Positions 55,013-63,729 of a DNA stretch of 64,000 bases are shown here, one piece after another (the stretch's first letter is position 1; each line of letters opens with the position of its first letter). The DNA is from Paraburkholderia sp. SOS3 (GTDB taxonomy: Bacteria > Pseudomonadota > Gammaproteobacteria > Burkholderiales > Burkholderiaceae). The stretch covers positions 682,001-746,000 of the forward strand of contig NZ_CP018812.1 of the NCBI RefSeq assembly GCF_001922345.1, in the 5' to 3' direction. A program made the position numbers and the translations under genes. The notes under the pieces were generated by a model. The model did not search any database. It was given only the letters and a program-made list of their open reading frames with translations, and was not told the origin of the DNA.

Positions 55013-56120
55013 CCCGCACATGGGCTTCGAGAAATTCGCAGCCCGTTTTACGCAGAGTTTCGACGAGGTGCGTATCGCCGCGCGCTCGTTCCCGGTAGCA
55101 AGGGCGATCGGCACGCGCGTGACCGGCGAGCGCACATCGTTCCTCGATCTCGGCGCCCATCGGGGTGTCGCTGCGCTGCTGGCCGGCATTCCGCGTCTCA
55201 TCGCGCGCGTCAGCCGGACTGTCGCGGACGCCGACGTCCTGCTGATTCGCTTTCCGGGGAACATCGCGCTACTGGCGATGCTTGTTTGCCGGTGGCGCGG
55301 CAAACGTTTTTCGACCGAAATCGTGGCCGATCCGGCTGATTATTTCAGCGATGCGGCATCGCGGCACCCGCTGCGGCGGATCGCGCGCGCGGTGCATTGC
55401 TGGGCAACGCGATATGCCGCGACGCACGCCGAGACCGTTCGGTACGTCACGGCCTACACGCTGCAACTCGAGTATCCGGCACATGACATACGAGGCGTCT
55501 TCGGCTTCAGCGACGTCTATCTTCCCGATTCGATGTTCGATCAGGAGGCCGCCCCGGCGAACCATCCGCAAGACAGCTTCGGGATCGTCAACGTGGCGAT
55601 GATGCACAACGAAAGCAAAGGCCATACGGTGCTGATTCACGCGATAGCGCGGCTTCGCGCGCGTGGGCTCAATGTGCATGCGACCTTGATCGGAGACGGC
55701 TCGCTGCGCGAGAAATTCGTCAGGGAAGCGAAGCAGGCCGGCGTTGACGGCGCCGTGCATTTCGCGGGATCGATGGGCGGCGAGGAAGTGCGAGCGGCGG
55801 TCGCGCGGCATTCGCTTTTTGTGTTGCCGTCCTTTCAGGAGGGTATGCCGCGCGCCATGCTCGAAGCGATGGCACTCGGCGTGCCGGTTATCGCGACTCA
55901 GGTCGGCGGCATTGCCGAGGTGCTCGAAGTCAAAGAGCTCGTCACGCCCGGTGACGTCGCGGGCCTGTGCGATCGCATCGAACGTATCGTGAGAAATCCG
56001 GCGCTCCGTAGAAGCGAGGCGCAACGGCACCGCTCGATCGCGCGAAGGTTCCAGTTTTCGACGTTACAGTCGCACTATCTGACCTACTGCGCGGAGCTCA
56101 AGGCAAGGAGTGTCACGTGA
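54942..56120 (+). CDS. GT4-type glycosyltransferase, second
   Basis: A 392-residue GT-B enzyme. ITLLMDGNFSRVGTEVYSPH marks the N-terminal domain. The C-terminal domain has VNVAMMHNESKGHTVLI, LIGDGSLREKF, and FVLPSFQEGMPRAMLEAMAL with GVPVIATQVGG, the nucleotide-sugar site. Its ATG (54942) lies 71 bases inside the pyruvyl transferase gene in another frame, an unusually long overlap. It ends with a four-base overlap to the flippase (GTGA). Confidence 0.9.
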   Translation: MKRDTSITLLMDGNFSRVGTEVYSPHMGFEKFAARFTQSFDEVRIAARSFPVARAIGTRVTGERTSFLDLGAHRGVAALLAGIPRLIARVSRTVADADVLLIRFPGNIALLAMLVCRWRGKRFSTEIVADPADYFSDAASRHPLRRIARAVHCWATRYAATHAETVRYVTAYTLQLEYPAHDIRGVFGFSDVYLPDSMFDQEAAPANHPQDSFGIVNVAMMHNESKGHTVLIHAIARLRARGLNVHATLIGDGSLREKFVREAKQAGVDGAVHFAGSMGGEEVRAAVARHSLFVLPSFQEGMPRAMLEAMALGVPVIATQVGGIAEVLEVKELVTPGDVAGLCDRIERIVRNPALRRSEAQRHRSIARRFQFSTLQSHYLTYCAELKARSVT

Positions 56121-57373
56121 AGAAGGACTTCCTTTACGTGGTGCTGGCCTCCGCGCTTCCCGCGCTCGGCAATTTTGTGGCCGTCGCATTGGCCTTGCGT
56201 CACCTGGACCCGGATTGGCTTGGACGATCGTACGCGCTGCTCGCGTTTTTCTATATTGCCATCGACCTTTTCAATTTCGGTTCCCCGCGTATCTTCACGA
56301 TCGATCGTGTCCGGTCAAAAGTCTCGACGCTCATCTTTCTCGATGTCGCGAGTGCGGTGGGTTCGACGATCGTCTTTGCGTCGATTACGCATTTCATCGC
56401 GCAAAGGGGCCTCGTTGCCGAACCGCGTTTCGCATGCAGCCTTCTGATCGCGCCGGCATGCTTCGGGCTCTCGCACTTTTCACTCGGCGTGCTGCGGCTT
56501 TACGGACGCAGTGCGGTCGTGTGCGCAGTGTCGACCGTGTCGGCGTTTAGCCGTGTCGCGGTAGTGTGGCTGATCGTCGCGAGACCCGGTCTTCAGCCGA
56601 TGCTTCCCGACCTGCTGCTGCTGGTGGAAGCGGGATACGGCGCGATGCTGCTGCTGACTTATCTTGTTACCGTTGTTTCCGGCAATACGTACGTGGGGGA
56701 CTTCGACGCTTCGCCGGCCGGCGCCGGAAGATTCAATCCGTGGACATTCGGCTACCTTGCTTTCCTCAAGGAACATCGCAAGGAGATCCTGGGAAGCTGG
56801 TATTCGAATGCGGTCTTTTCCGGCGCCAAGCATGCGGACATCATGCTTGTCACATTGGTGCTGGGGCCGTCGGCCGCCGCACTGTACCGCGGTGTCAAGA
56901 GTGTCCACAATCTCGCGTTCAATAGCGGTCAGGCGTTCGCCCTGGTCGTTGCGAGCAAGCTTGGTGGTGCGATGTCGTCGTTACGGAGGGTGCGGCGCGC
57001 GCTGTTCGCATTGGCAGCCGTTGGCGGTGTTGCACTGGTCGCGTCGACCAGTTGGGTCGCGCTGCGTGTTCACCTGTTCCCCACGGCTTCGTTAGGCGAA
57101 CCGATTCGTCAATTCGCCTTCATGTTCGCCGCGTTTCTCGGTGCCGGCGTGATCTTCGTTTGCAGAATCTATTCGCTGCATGTTTTCTCGATCGATCAGC
57201 GGTCGTTTGTCAGGCTGTCCTCACTCGAGGCCGGAGCGTCGCTGCTGCTCGTCACTATGCTGTCCTATGGGCTCGGACTGATCGGCGCGACGCTGGGGCC
57301 GGTGCTCGGCGGAGCACTCGTGCTCGGCCTGTCCGCGCGCCTAAGCACGAAACCCATCGCGGTTTCGGCCTGA
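56117..57373 (+). CDS. Wzx-like polysaccharide flippase (MATE/MOP superfamily)
   Basis: A 418-residue membrane protein with about twelve hydrophobic segments, starting with GTG. FLYVVLASALPALGNFVAVA as helix 1 and a repeat-like arrangement fit the polysaccharide transporter group. It would move the lipid-linked repeat to the periplasm, where the polymerase at 44307 works. Translation is coupled to the previous glycosyltransferase by GTGA. Confidence 0.8.
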   Translation: MKKDFLYVVLASALPALGNFVAVALALRHLDPDWLGRSYALLAFFYIAIDLFNFGSPRIFTIDRVRSKVSTLIFLDVASAVGSTIVFASITHFIAQRGLVAEPRFACSLLIAPACFGLSHFSLGVLRLYGRSAVVCAVSTVSAFSRVAVVWLIVARPGLQPMLPDLLLLVEAGYGAMLLLTYLVTVVSGNTYVGDFDASPAGAGRFNPWTFGYLAFLKEHRKEILGSWYSNAVFSGAKHADIMLVTLVLGPSAAALYRGVKSVHNLAFNSGQAFALVVASKLGGAMSSLRRVRRALFALAAVGGVALVASTSWVALRVHLFPTASLGEPIRQFAFMFAAFLGAGVIFVCRIYSLHVFSIDQRSFVRLSSLEAGASLLLVTMLSYGLGLIGATLGPVLGGALVLGLSARLSTKPIAVSA

Positions 57374-57399
57374 ATCCCGACTTCAGACTGGCGTGAACG

Positions 57400-58773
57400 A
57401 TGAAACGACGGAGATTGCTTGAAGCGGCGGCTGCGGCTTCGTGGGCCGCGCTACCGGGCGGGCATGCGCTCGCGGCAGCGGTAGCGGGGCAGCCGGCGGC
57501 GCCCGTGTCGCGGAAATACGTGTTCGCGCATTACATGGTGGCGTGGCCGAGGGGCGGCCCGCATGCGGTGCTCGGGGACTACGCCGCGGAGATACGCGAT
57601 GCCATCGCGCACGGGATCGACGGATTCGCGCTCAATTGCGGTGGTTGGCACGCGAGCGAGCCGCAGTACAAACAGCGCGCCCTGCTTCTATACGAGGCGG
57701 CCAGAGGTTTTTCAGGCCGCTTCAAGCTCTTCGTCTCCATCGATGGGAACGCGCAGAACGAACTCGACGATATCGTCGCGACCACACGCGGTCTGGATGC
57801 GCAACTGATGCAGGACGGCAGACCCGTGTTGTCTGCATACGGACTCGGCGGCAGGGATCCGGGACGATGCGACGCACTGATCCGTCAGGCGTGTCAGCTC
57901 GGCGCGTGGTTCATACCGCATTTCTCGCCGGGCAGGGGAGAAGCGGTGATCGGGCCGGAGCAGGCAGCGGAGATCTCGAAGCGGGCCGCGTCTGCTGACG
58001 GTTATTTCTTTTTCGGCGCGGCGGCATTGCCGGACTCGCTGGCTCGCTCGATCAGGCTGCTCTCCTATACGCTCAAGCGCGAAAGGAAGGCGTTTATGGC
58101 GCCCGTCACGCCTTATTACCGGGGCCTTGCGTCCGGCACCAACTATCGCGCGTTCGAAACGAATGGTTTCAATGGCATGGCGGACGAATGGCAAGCAGCG
58201 ATCGACGCCGACGTGGACTGGGTGCAGATCGTGACGTGGAACGACTGGGCCGAGTCCACTTACGTCGCACCCATCGGCTCGACGTCCAGCGCGCTCGTGT
58301 ACAACAAGCGGTTTGGCATTCTGTTGAACCATACCGGCTATCTCGATGCGAGCCGCTATTTCATCGATTGGTTCAAATCGGGCATTAAACCGGCCATCGA
58401 ACGTGACGAGATATTTTATTTCTACCGGCTGCATCCAGTCGATCTGCAGACTAACCTGATCGATGCAATCTCCAGCCGCGCGGCGTTTCCGCCGCGCAGC
58501 ACGGGGCGATTGACGTCCTATATCCATGTCACAGCGTTCGTCGCTCAGGACGCGAGTCTGCAGGTGACGTGCGGACCGAATCGCTGGGTGTTGCCGTTGC
58601 ATGCAGGTTTCAATGAAGCTGTGTTCCCGTGGACGCCCGGGCGGCCACGCTTCGTTCTAGTCAGAAACGGTCAAGCGGTTCTGCAGAAGGTGGGTGAAGA
58701 GACCATCACGCGCAACGACTATAGTGGCGCGTTCAATTACTTTAGCGGAAGCATGAGAGGCCCCGTGTCGTAA
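57400..58773 (+). CDS. GH71-type glycoside hydrolase (alpha-1,3-glucanase-like), exported
   Basis: A 457-residue protein with a signal peptide (MKRRRLLEAAAAASW; twin-Arg-like RRR, cleavage after ALA near 25). The GH71-type fold begins KYVFAHYMVAWPRGG and GIDGFALNCGG; VQIVTWNDWAESTYV near residue 285 is the other strong family mark. Fungal GH71 enzymes cut alpha-1,3-glucan (mutan). Here it ends the EPS operon, so it may trim, release or turn over the EPS. That implies a glucan-like linkage, which is an inference. Confidence 0.82.
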   Translation: MKRRRLLEAAAAASWAALPGGHALAAAVAGQPAAPVSRKYVFAHYMVAWPRGGPHAVLGDYAAEIRDAIAHGIDGFALNCGGWHASEPQYKQRALLLYEAARGFSGRFKLFVSIDGNAQNELDDIVATTRGLDAQLMQDGRPVLSAYGLGGRDPGRCDALIRQACQLGAWFIPHFSPGRGEAVIGPEQAAEISKRAASADGYFFFGAAALPDSLARSIRLLSYTLKRERKAFMAPVTPYYRGLASGTNYRAFETNGFNGMADEWQAAIDADVDWVQIVTWNDWAESTYVAPIGSTSSALVYNKRFGILLNHTGYLDASRYFIDWFKSGIKPAIERDEIFYFYRLHPVDLQTNLIDAISSRAAFPPRSTGRLTSYIHVTAFVAQDASLQVTCGPNRWVLPLHAGFNEAVFPWTPGRPRFVLVRNGQAVLQKVGEETITRNDYSGAFNYFSGSMRGPVS

Positions 58774-58940
58774 AGGCGCTTGCTTGCAGCGATGCGCGGC
58801 ACCGAATGCGAGCGGCGTAAGCGAGTTTGTTTGGATCCGCCAATAGCGGAGAGCAATCGGCCGTATGTATCGACTGGCCGCTGCGGGAATTTACGATGAT
58901 GTACTTCGAAGCGGGCCTGCTTGCGGCAGAGGAGCATGAA

Positions 58941-59597
58941 ATGGAGTACGCAGTCGGTATAGTTGGTCAAGCGATGCATCGAACGCCCGCCGCGGGCACG
59001 GCAATCGCGCCGCGCCCGCGGCGCATCGCCCTCGTTTTGCTGAGCGGCTTTTCGCTGATGTACCTTGGGCGTGTGGTCGAAACCTTCGACGTCGCCAATC
59101 GGTTTTGCGACACAGGTGATCGCATTGACGACACGTACGAACTGTTATTCCTGTCCGCCAACGGTGGTGCAATCCGATCTTCGTCCGGCGCGCTGATCTG
59201 GTCGGACTCGATCGAAACACGCTATGGCGGCAGCATTCATGCGGTCTTTGTGCTTGGCGGAGAGGCGGAGGCGGCGGGCCGGGATGAGCGTTTGCTTGCA
59301 TGGTTGCGTCGTGCTTACAGGCAGACCGTGGCGGTTCAGGCAGTCGGTGGCGGCCGCGGTGTGCTGGAGTCCGCCGGACTTTGCTGCAAAAGCGCTGTTG
59401 ATGAGAATGCCGCCCATGCTGGTGCGATAGAAAGGCCGATTGACGAGCCGGACGTGGATCGCGATGCCGACGACGCGCTTGCCGACGCGCTATGCGTCGT
59501 CAGCCGAGACTGCGGCGACGAGACTGCGCGGGAAGTCGCAGCGCGGCTGGTGCACACTTCGGCGCGTCGTCTGCCCGGACCGGACGGATCGTGCTGA
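58941..59597 (+). CDS. DJ-1-only relative of the GlxA-like regulators, paralogue 4 (truncated)
   Basis: A 218-residue protein starting with ATG behind GAGGAG. It carries the DJ-1-like domain of the other paralogues (RIALVLLSGFSLMYLGRVVE, then ANGGAIRSSSGALIWSDSIE, then HAVFVLGGEAEAAG) and ends at SARRLPGPDGSC, just where the paralogues pass into the AraC HTH. It therefore lacks a DNA-binding domain. In-frame sequence after the stop still resembles that domain. It is either a recent pseudogene or a domain kept as a ligand-binding partner. It stands just after the EPS operon. Confidence 0.75.
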   Translation: MEYAVGIVGQAMHRTPAAGTAIAPRPRRIALVLLSGFSLMYLGRVVETFDVANRFCDTGDRIDDTYELLFLSANGGAIRSSSGALIWSDSIETRYGGSIHAVFVLGGEAEAAGRDERLLAWLRRAYRQTVAVQAVGGGRGVLESAGLCCKSAVDENAAHAGAIERPIDEPDVDRDADDALADALCVVSRDCGDETAREVAARLVHTSARRLPGPDGSC

Positions 59598-59759
59598 CAG
59601 GCGCTACGGTCCTGGTTGCTTAACCGCCATGCCGTCACGTTCCAGCCGTGGCTGGAAGGCTGCGTGAATCGGCTCTCCGTGCGTCGCTTATGCGGCGTGG
59701 CCAAATCGAGGCGACAACGCTTACCAGACGCAACTTCGGGCCGGGGCGAATGGCAGTAA
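59598..59759 (+). pseudogene. Decayed AraC-type HTH remnant following paralogue 4
   Basis: Read in the same frame past the TGA at 59595-59597, 53 codons stay open to TAA at 59757-59759. They include PWLEGCVNRLSVRRLCGVAK followed by SRRQRL, which lines up by eye with WIEQNCSRPITVADISQFAL, MSKRTLL of paralogue 1. The rest is not recognisable. The likeness is partial and made without a program. Confidence 0.4.
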
Positions 59760-59817
59760 CTCGCTGCCGCTGCACAGCCTGCTAATATTTCCTCTTCGAC
59801 GGCAGGAGGAGTCCGGC

Positions 59818-60456
59818 ATGAACGGCAGAACGGTCATGGCGTGCATCGAGGCTGCGCATGCTACGTTGAAAAAGCACACCGATGAAATCGCAGCGCTCGA
59901 CCAGCAGATCGGCGATGGCGACCATATCTTCAACCTGTTACGCGGCGTCGATGCGCTGCTTGCGATGCGGGCCGATATCGAGGCCAAAGCGTTTGCGCCC
60001 GCGTTGGATCTTGCCGCGTCGAAACTGCTGTCGACCGTCGGTGGATCGTCCGGGCCACTATTCTTTTCGCTCGTGCACGGAATGGCGAAAGCGTCGGGCG
60101 ACGTTACGGGCGCTCCGGGTGTGGACCACATCGCGCGCATCTTTGCGGCGGGCGTGGACGCCGTCGCGCAGCGCGGCAAGGCGGGCATCGGCAGCAAGAC
60201 GATGATGGACGTGCTGATTCCCGTGGCGTCGCGTCTTGCGGAACTTGCCGACAGCGATGCGCCGCCTGAGGCCGTGCTCGACGCATTGCCGCAGGTCGCC
60301 GAAGCGAGCATGCTCGCGACGCGCGACATGCTCGCAACCAGGGGGCGCGCATCCTTTCTCGGCGAGCGTGCGCGCGGTCACATCGATCCGGGAGCGCGCT
60401 CGACCCAGTTGATGATCGGGGCCATTTGCGCGCAGCTCGCGCAGGACGGACCGTGA
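59818..60456 (+). CDS. dhaL: Dihydroxyacetone kinase L subunit (DhaL), orphan
   Basis: A 212-residue all-helical DhaL nucleotide-binding domain. The Mg-nucleotide Asp cluster is LDQQIGDGDHIFNLLRG near residue 35; then STVGGSSGPLFFSL and GKAGIGSKTMMDVL. DhaL works with a DhaK that holds the ketose or triose, but no dhaK or dhaM is in the window. A strong AGGAGGAG site precedes the ATG. It could act with a DhaK from elsewhere on dihydroxyacetone or a four-carbon sugar. Confidence 0.9.
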   Translation: MNGRTVMACIEAAHATLKKHTDEIAALDQQIGDGDHIFNLLRGVDALLAMRADIEAKAFAPALDLAASKLLSTVGGSSGPLFFSLVHGMAKASGDVTGAPGVDHIARIFAAGVDAVAQRGKAGIGSKTMMDVLIPVASRLAELADSDAPPEAVLDALPQVAEASMLATRDMLATRGRASFLGERARGHIDPGARSTQLMIGAICAQLAQDGP

Positions 60457-60765
60457 AACGAGCGCCGGCCATGAAGGAGATTCATTGACGACGTCGACGA
60501 CGCTCTGGCCGGCGGCCTGATCGGGTTCGCACTGCGCGGTGAGAGGTGTGACTGATCCCGAGCCTGCGCCCTATTGGTGCATGCGCGAAGCTGGTGCGCA
60601 GCGAGACGTTCCAGGCGACACAAGCTGCGATGATGTGGGTCATTTGACATGATCGGATCGCCGCTGCATCCGCGTCTGTAAGCGGGCGCCTGAATTTCAT
60701 TGCGATTGGCGCGCTTATTGCTGAAGCCTGCCAGCCGTCCAGAACCCTCAATGGAATTCAGAACA
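60457..60765. other. Intergenic region, 309 bp, no gene seen
   Basis: An AAGGAG followed by the tiny frame ATTCATTGA occurs near 60474 but makes no gene. The part after 60640 (TCATTTGACATGA) may belong to the ABC operon promoter. Nothing firm. Confidence 0.3.
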
Positions 60766-61566
60766 ATGAACCGCATCCGCCGCACCTGGCTTGCAGCGAT
60801 TTCGATCGCCGTCTCCGTCACGCCGCTTCTGTTGAACGCCACACCCGCGCACGCCGATGCGCTCAATACCATCATGCAAAGCGGGGTGCTGCGCGTGGCG
60901 GTGCCGGAAGACTACCCGCCGTTCGGCTCGATCGGTCCTGATATGCAGCCGCGCGGATACGACATCGATACCGCCGCGCTGATCGCGAAGGCGCTCAAGG
61001 TGAAGCTGCAACTCGTTCCGGTGAACAGCGCGAACCGCATTCCGTATTTGCAGACCAACAAGGTCGACCTGGTGATTTCGTCGCTCGGCAAGACGCCCGA
61101 GCGCGAAAAGGTCATCGATTTTTCGACGGCCTACGCACCGTACTTCCAGGGCGTGTTCGGGCCTGCGAACATCAAGGTGACGAGCGCCGCAGATCTGACG
61201 CCGAATCTGACAGTGGGCGCGACGCGCGGCGCGCTGGAGGAAATCGCGCTTACGCAAATGGCGCCGAAAGCCAATATTCACCGCTTCGAAGACAACAACG
61301 CGACGATCCAGGCGTTTCTTTCGGGGCAGGTCGACCTGATCGCGGCGGGGAACGTGGTAGCCGCCGCCATTCTGGCTAAGAATCCGCCTCGCCGCCCGGA
61401 GATGAAATTCATCATCAAGAACTCGCCGTGTTTCGTTGGCCTGAACAAGAACGAACCGGCGCTGCTCGCCAAGGTCGACGACGCCATCGCGCATGCGAGG
61501 CAAGACGGCACGCTCGAAGGCCTGTCGAAGAAGTGGCTCGGCCAGCCGCTGCCCGCGGGCCTCTAG
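60766..61566 (+). CDS. Polar amino acid ABC transporter binding protein (SBP family 3)
   Basis: A 266-residue periplasmic protein. The signal peptide ends at TPAHA (about residue 28). The type II fold has VLRVAVPEDYPPFGSIGPD, GYDIDTAALIAKAL, and VDLVISSLGKTPEREKVIDF, with WLGQPLP near the end. It binds an amino acid or similar ligand for the two permeases and ATPase that follow. ATGs at 60751 and 60766 are possible; the second has GGAA before it and gives a proper signal peptide. Confidence 0.92.
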   Translation: MNRIRRTWLAAISIAVSVTPLLLNATPAHADALNTIMQSGVLRVAVPEDYPPFGSIGPDMQPRGYDIDTAALIAKALKVKLQLVPVNSANRIPYLQTNKVDLVISSLGKTPEREKVIDFSTAYAPYFQGVFGPANIKVTSAADLTPNLTVGATRGALEEIALTQMAPKANIHRFEDNNATIQAFLSGQVDLIAAGNVVAAAILAKNPPRRPEMKFIIKNSPCFVGLNKNEPALLAKVDDAIAHARQDGTLEGLSKKWLGQPLPAGL

Positions 61567-61692
61567 ACAGCGATTGATCGTTTTTGCGCGGGCACAGGCG
61601 TGGCGGCAACTTGAGTCGCCACGCGCCTATGCCATGCGGGTGCGCGCCTCACCGGCGCAGCGATTCACGTTGTCGAACGGAACACGGTTCTC

Positions 61693-62373
61693 ATGAGCTA
61701 TCAGCTTGAATTCAGCGACCTCGACGCTTATGCCGGCATGTTCGCAAGCGGCGCAGCCGTCACGCTCGCGCTTACTGCGCTCGCCACTTCGCTCGGGCTT
61801 GCCGTCGGCGTGGGCGGCGCCGCCGCATGCGATACGCGCGCGCCCGGGCTCGCGTGGTTACGCGGCCTCGTCGGCGTTTACGTCGAAGCGATCCGCAACA
61901 CGCCGTTTCTGATCCAGTTGTTTTTTCTATTCTTCGGCTTGCCTGCGCTCGGCATTCATATCGGCGAATATGCGGCCGCCGTGCTTGCGATGACGCTCAA
62001 CCTCGGAGCGTACTCCGTCGAGATCGTGCGCGCGGGCGTGGCCGCCGTGCCGCGCGGCCATCTCGAGGCCGCTGCGGCACTGGCGATGTCGCCGGCGCAG
62101 ACGTTTCGCCACGTCGTGCTGCCGCAGGCCTTTGCGAAGGTGTTTCCCGCGCTCGTGAGCCAGATCGTCATCACAATGCTCGGCTCCGCTGTGGTCTCGC
62201 AGATCTCGGTTGCGGACCTCACGTACGCGGCAAGCTATATTCAGTCGCGCAATTTCCGTGCATTCGAAACGTATTTCGTGATCACGCTCGCTTATCTCGG
62301 CCTTGCGCTCGTACTGCGGTTCGCCTTGAACGCGGCCGGCCAGCGCCTGTTCTCGCGGAGAGCAGCACGATGA
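61693..62373 (+). CDS. Polar amino acid ABC transporter permease 1 (HisM family)
   Basis: A 226-residue inner-membrane protein with five hydrophobic segments. It holds YVEAIRNTPFLIQLFFLFFG and the EAA loop EAAAALAMSPAQTFRHVVLP, which docks to the ATPase. It pairs with permease 2, whose ATG overlaps its stop (ATGA). Confidence 0.93.
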   Translation: MSYQLEFSDLDAYAGMFASGAAVTLALTALATSLGLAVGVGGAAACDTRAPGLAWLRGLVGVYVEAIRNTPFLIQLFFLFFGLPALGIHIGEYAAAVLAMTLNLGAYSVEIVRAGVAAVPRGHLEAAAALAMSPAQTFRHVVLPQAFAKVFPALVSQIVITMLGSAVVSQISVADLTYAASYIQSRNFRAFETYFVITLAYLGLALVLRFALNAAGQRLFSRRAAR

Positions 62374-63023
62374 TCGAATTCACGTTCTGGCAGATTCTGG
62401 AGAATCTGCTGCTCGCGGCGCGCTGGACGATCGTACTGTCGCTGGTGTCGTTCATTGCAGGCGGAATCGTCGGCGTCGCGCTGCTGGTTATGCGCGTGTC
62501 GGGTTCGCCATGGCTGCGCGGCATCGTGCGCATCTACATCGAGATCTTTCAGGGCACGCCGCTGCTGATGCAGCTTTTCGTGGTGTTCTTCGGCCTGCCG
62601 CTTGCGGGCATCAACGTCGAACCGTGGGTGGCCGCGACGCTTGGCCTGACGTTTTTCACGAGCGCCTACCTCGCCGAGATCTGGCGCGGCTGCGTCGAAG
62701 CGATTCCGAAAGGGCAATGGGAAGCCTCGGCGAGCCTGGCGATGAATTATTTCGAACAGCTTCGCCATGTGATCCTGCCGCAGGCTGCGCGCATCGCGAT
62801 CGGGCCGACGGTCGGGTTCGGCGTGCAGGCAGTCAAAGACACCGCACTCGTGTCGATCATCGGCTTCACGGAGCTCACAAAGGCCGGCACCGCGATTTCG
62901 AATGCGACGTTCAGGCCGTTTCTCGTGTACGGCCTGGTCGCCGTCATCTATTTCGTGCTCTGTTATCCGCTCACGCTGTCCGCGCGTGCGCTGCAAAGGA
63001 GATGGCATGCCGCTGCTCGTTGA
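62370..63023 (+). CDS. Polar amino acid ABC transporter permease 2 (HisM family)
   Basis: A 217-residue inner-membrane protein with five hydrophobic segments. [20 protein letters not shown] and the EAA loop [20 protein letters not shown] identify the family. The frame is open much further upstream inside permease 1; the ATG at 62370, overlapping the previous stop, is the real start. Its end overlaps the ATPase gene by 17 bases. Confidence 0.93.
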   Translation: MIEFTFWQILENLLLAARWTIVLSLVSFIAGGIVGVALLVMRVSGSPWLRGIVRIYIEIFQGTPLLMQLFVVFFGLPLAGINVEPWVAATLGLTFFTSAYLAEIWRGCVEAIPKGQWEASASLAMNYFEQLRHVILPQAARIAIGPTVGFGVQAVKDTALVSIIGFTELTKAGTAISNATFRPFLVYGLVAVIYFVLCYPLTLSARALQRRWHAAAR

Positions 63024-63729
63024 AGCCAAAGGCGTCGAAAAGAACTTCGGCGCGAATCAGGTCCTGAAAGGCATCGACTTCGCGGTAGAGCGCGGGCAGG
63101 TGGTGACGATCATCGGGCGTAGCGGCTCGGGCAAGAGCACGTTCCTGCGCACGCTGAACGGGCTCGAGAGCATCGACGCCGGTTCGATCGAGATAGACGG
63201 CGAGCACATCGACGCGCGTCACGCGGATTTGCGCGCTCTGCGGATGAAAGTCGGCATGGTGTTCCAGCAATACAACCTGTTTCCGCATCTTTCCGTGGGC
63301 CAGAATGTCGCGCTTGCGCAGACGGTAGTGAAGAAGACGCACCGGGAAAAGGCGTATGCGATTGCGGAGACCATGCTCGAACGGGTCGGTCTCGCGGACA
63401 AGTTCGACGCTTATCCCGATCAGCTGTCAGGCGGTCAGCAACAGCGCGTCGCAATCGCGCGCGCCCTCGCAATGAAGCCGGCCGTGCTGTTGTGCGACGA
63501 GATTACCTCGGCACTCGACCCGGAGCTGGTCGGCGAGGTATTGAGCGTGGTCGAAAGTCTCGCGCGCGAAAACATGACGCTCATCATGGTCACGCACGAA
63601 ATGCGCTTCGCAAAGGCGGTCAGCGATCGCGTCGTGTTCATGCACCAAGGGCGTGTATGGGAAAGCGGCACCCCGGAAGACATCTTTGAAAAGCCGTCGA
63701 CCGTGGAGTTGCGGCGTTTCGTTCAGTGA
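63007..63729 (+). CDS. Polar amino acid ABC transporter ATPase (GlnQ/HisP family)
   Basis: A 240-residue ABC ATPase. Walker A is [10 protein letters not shown]-loop [10 protein letters not shown], signature LSGGQQQR, Walker [13 protein letters not shown] and the switch His in [14 protein letters not shown] precedes the ATG at 63007. It completes the four-gene transporter. The 271 bp after it hold no gene that I can see. Confidence 0.95.
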   Translation: MPLLVEAKGVEKNFGANQVLKGIDFAVERGQVVTIIGRSGSGKSTFLRTLNGLESIDAGSIEIDGEHIDARHADLRALRMKVGMVFQQYNLFPHLSVGQNVALAQTVVKKTHREKAYAIAETMLERVGLADKFDAYPDQLSGGQQQRVAIARALAMKPAVLLCDEITSALDPELVGEVLSVVESLARENMTLIMVTHEMRFAKAVSDRVVFMHQGRVWESGTPEDIFEKPSTVELRRFVQ

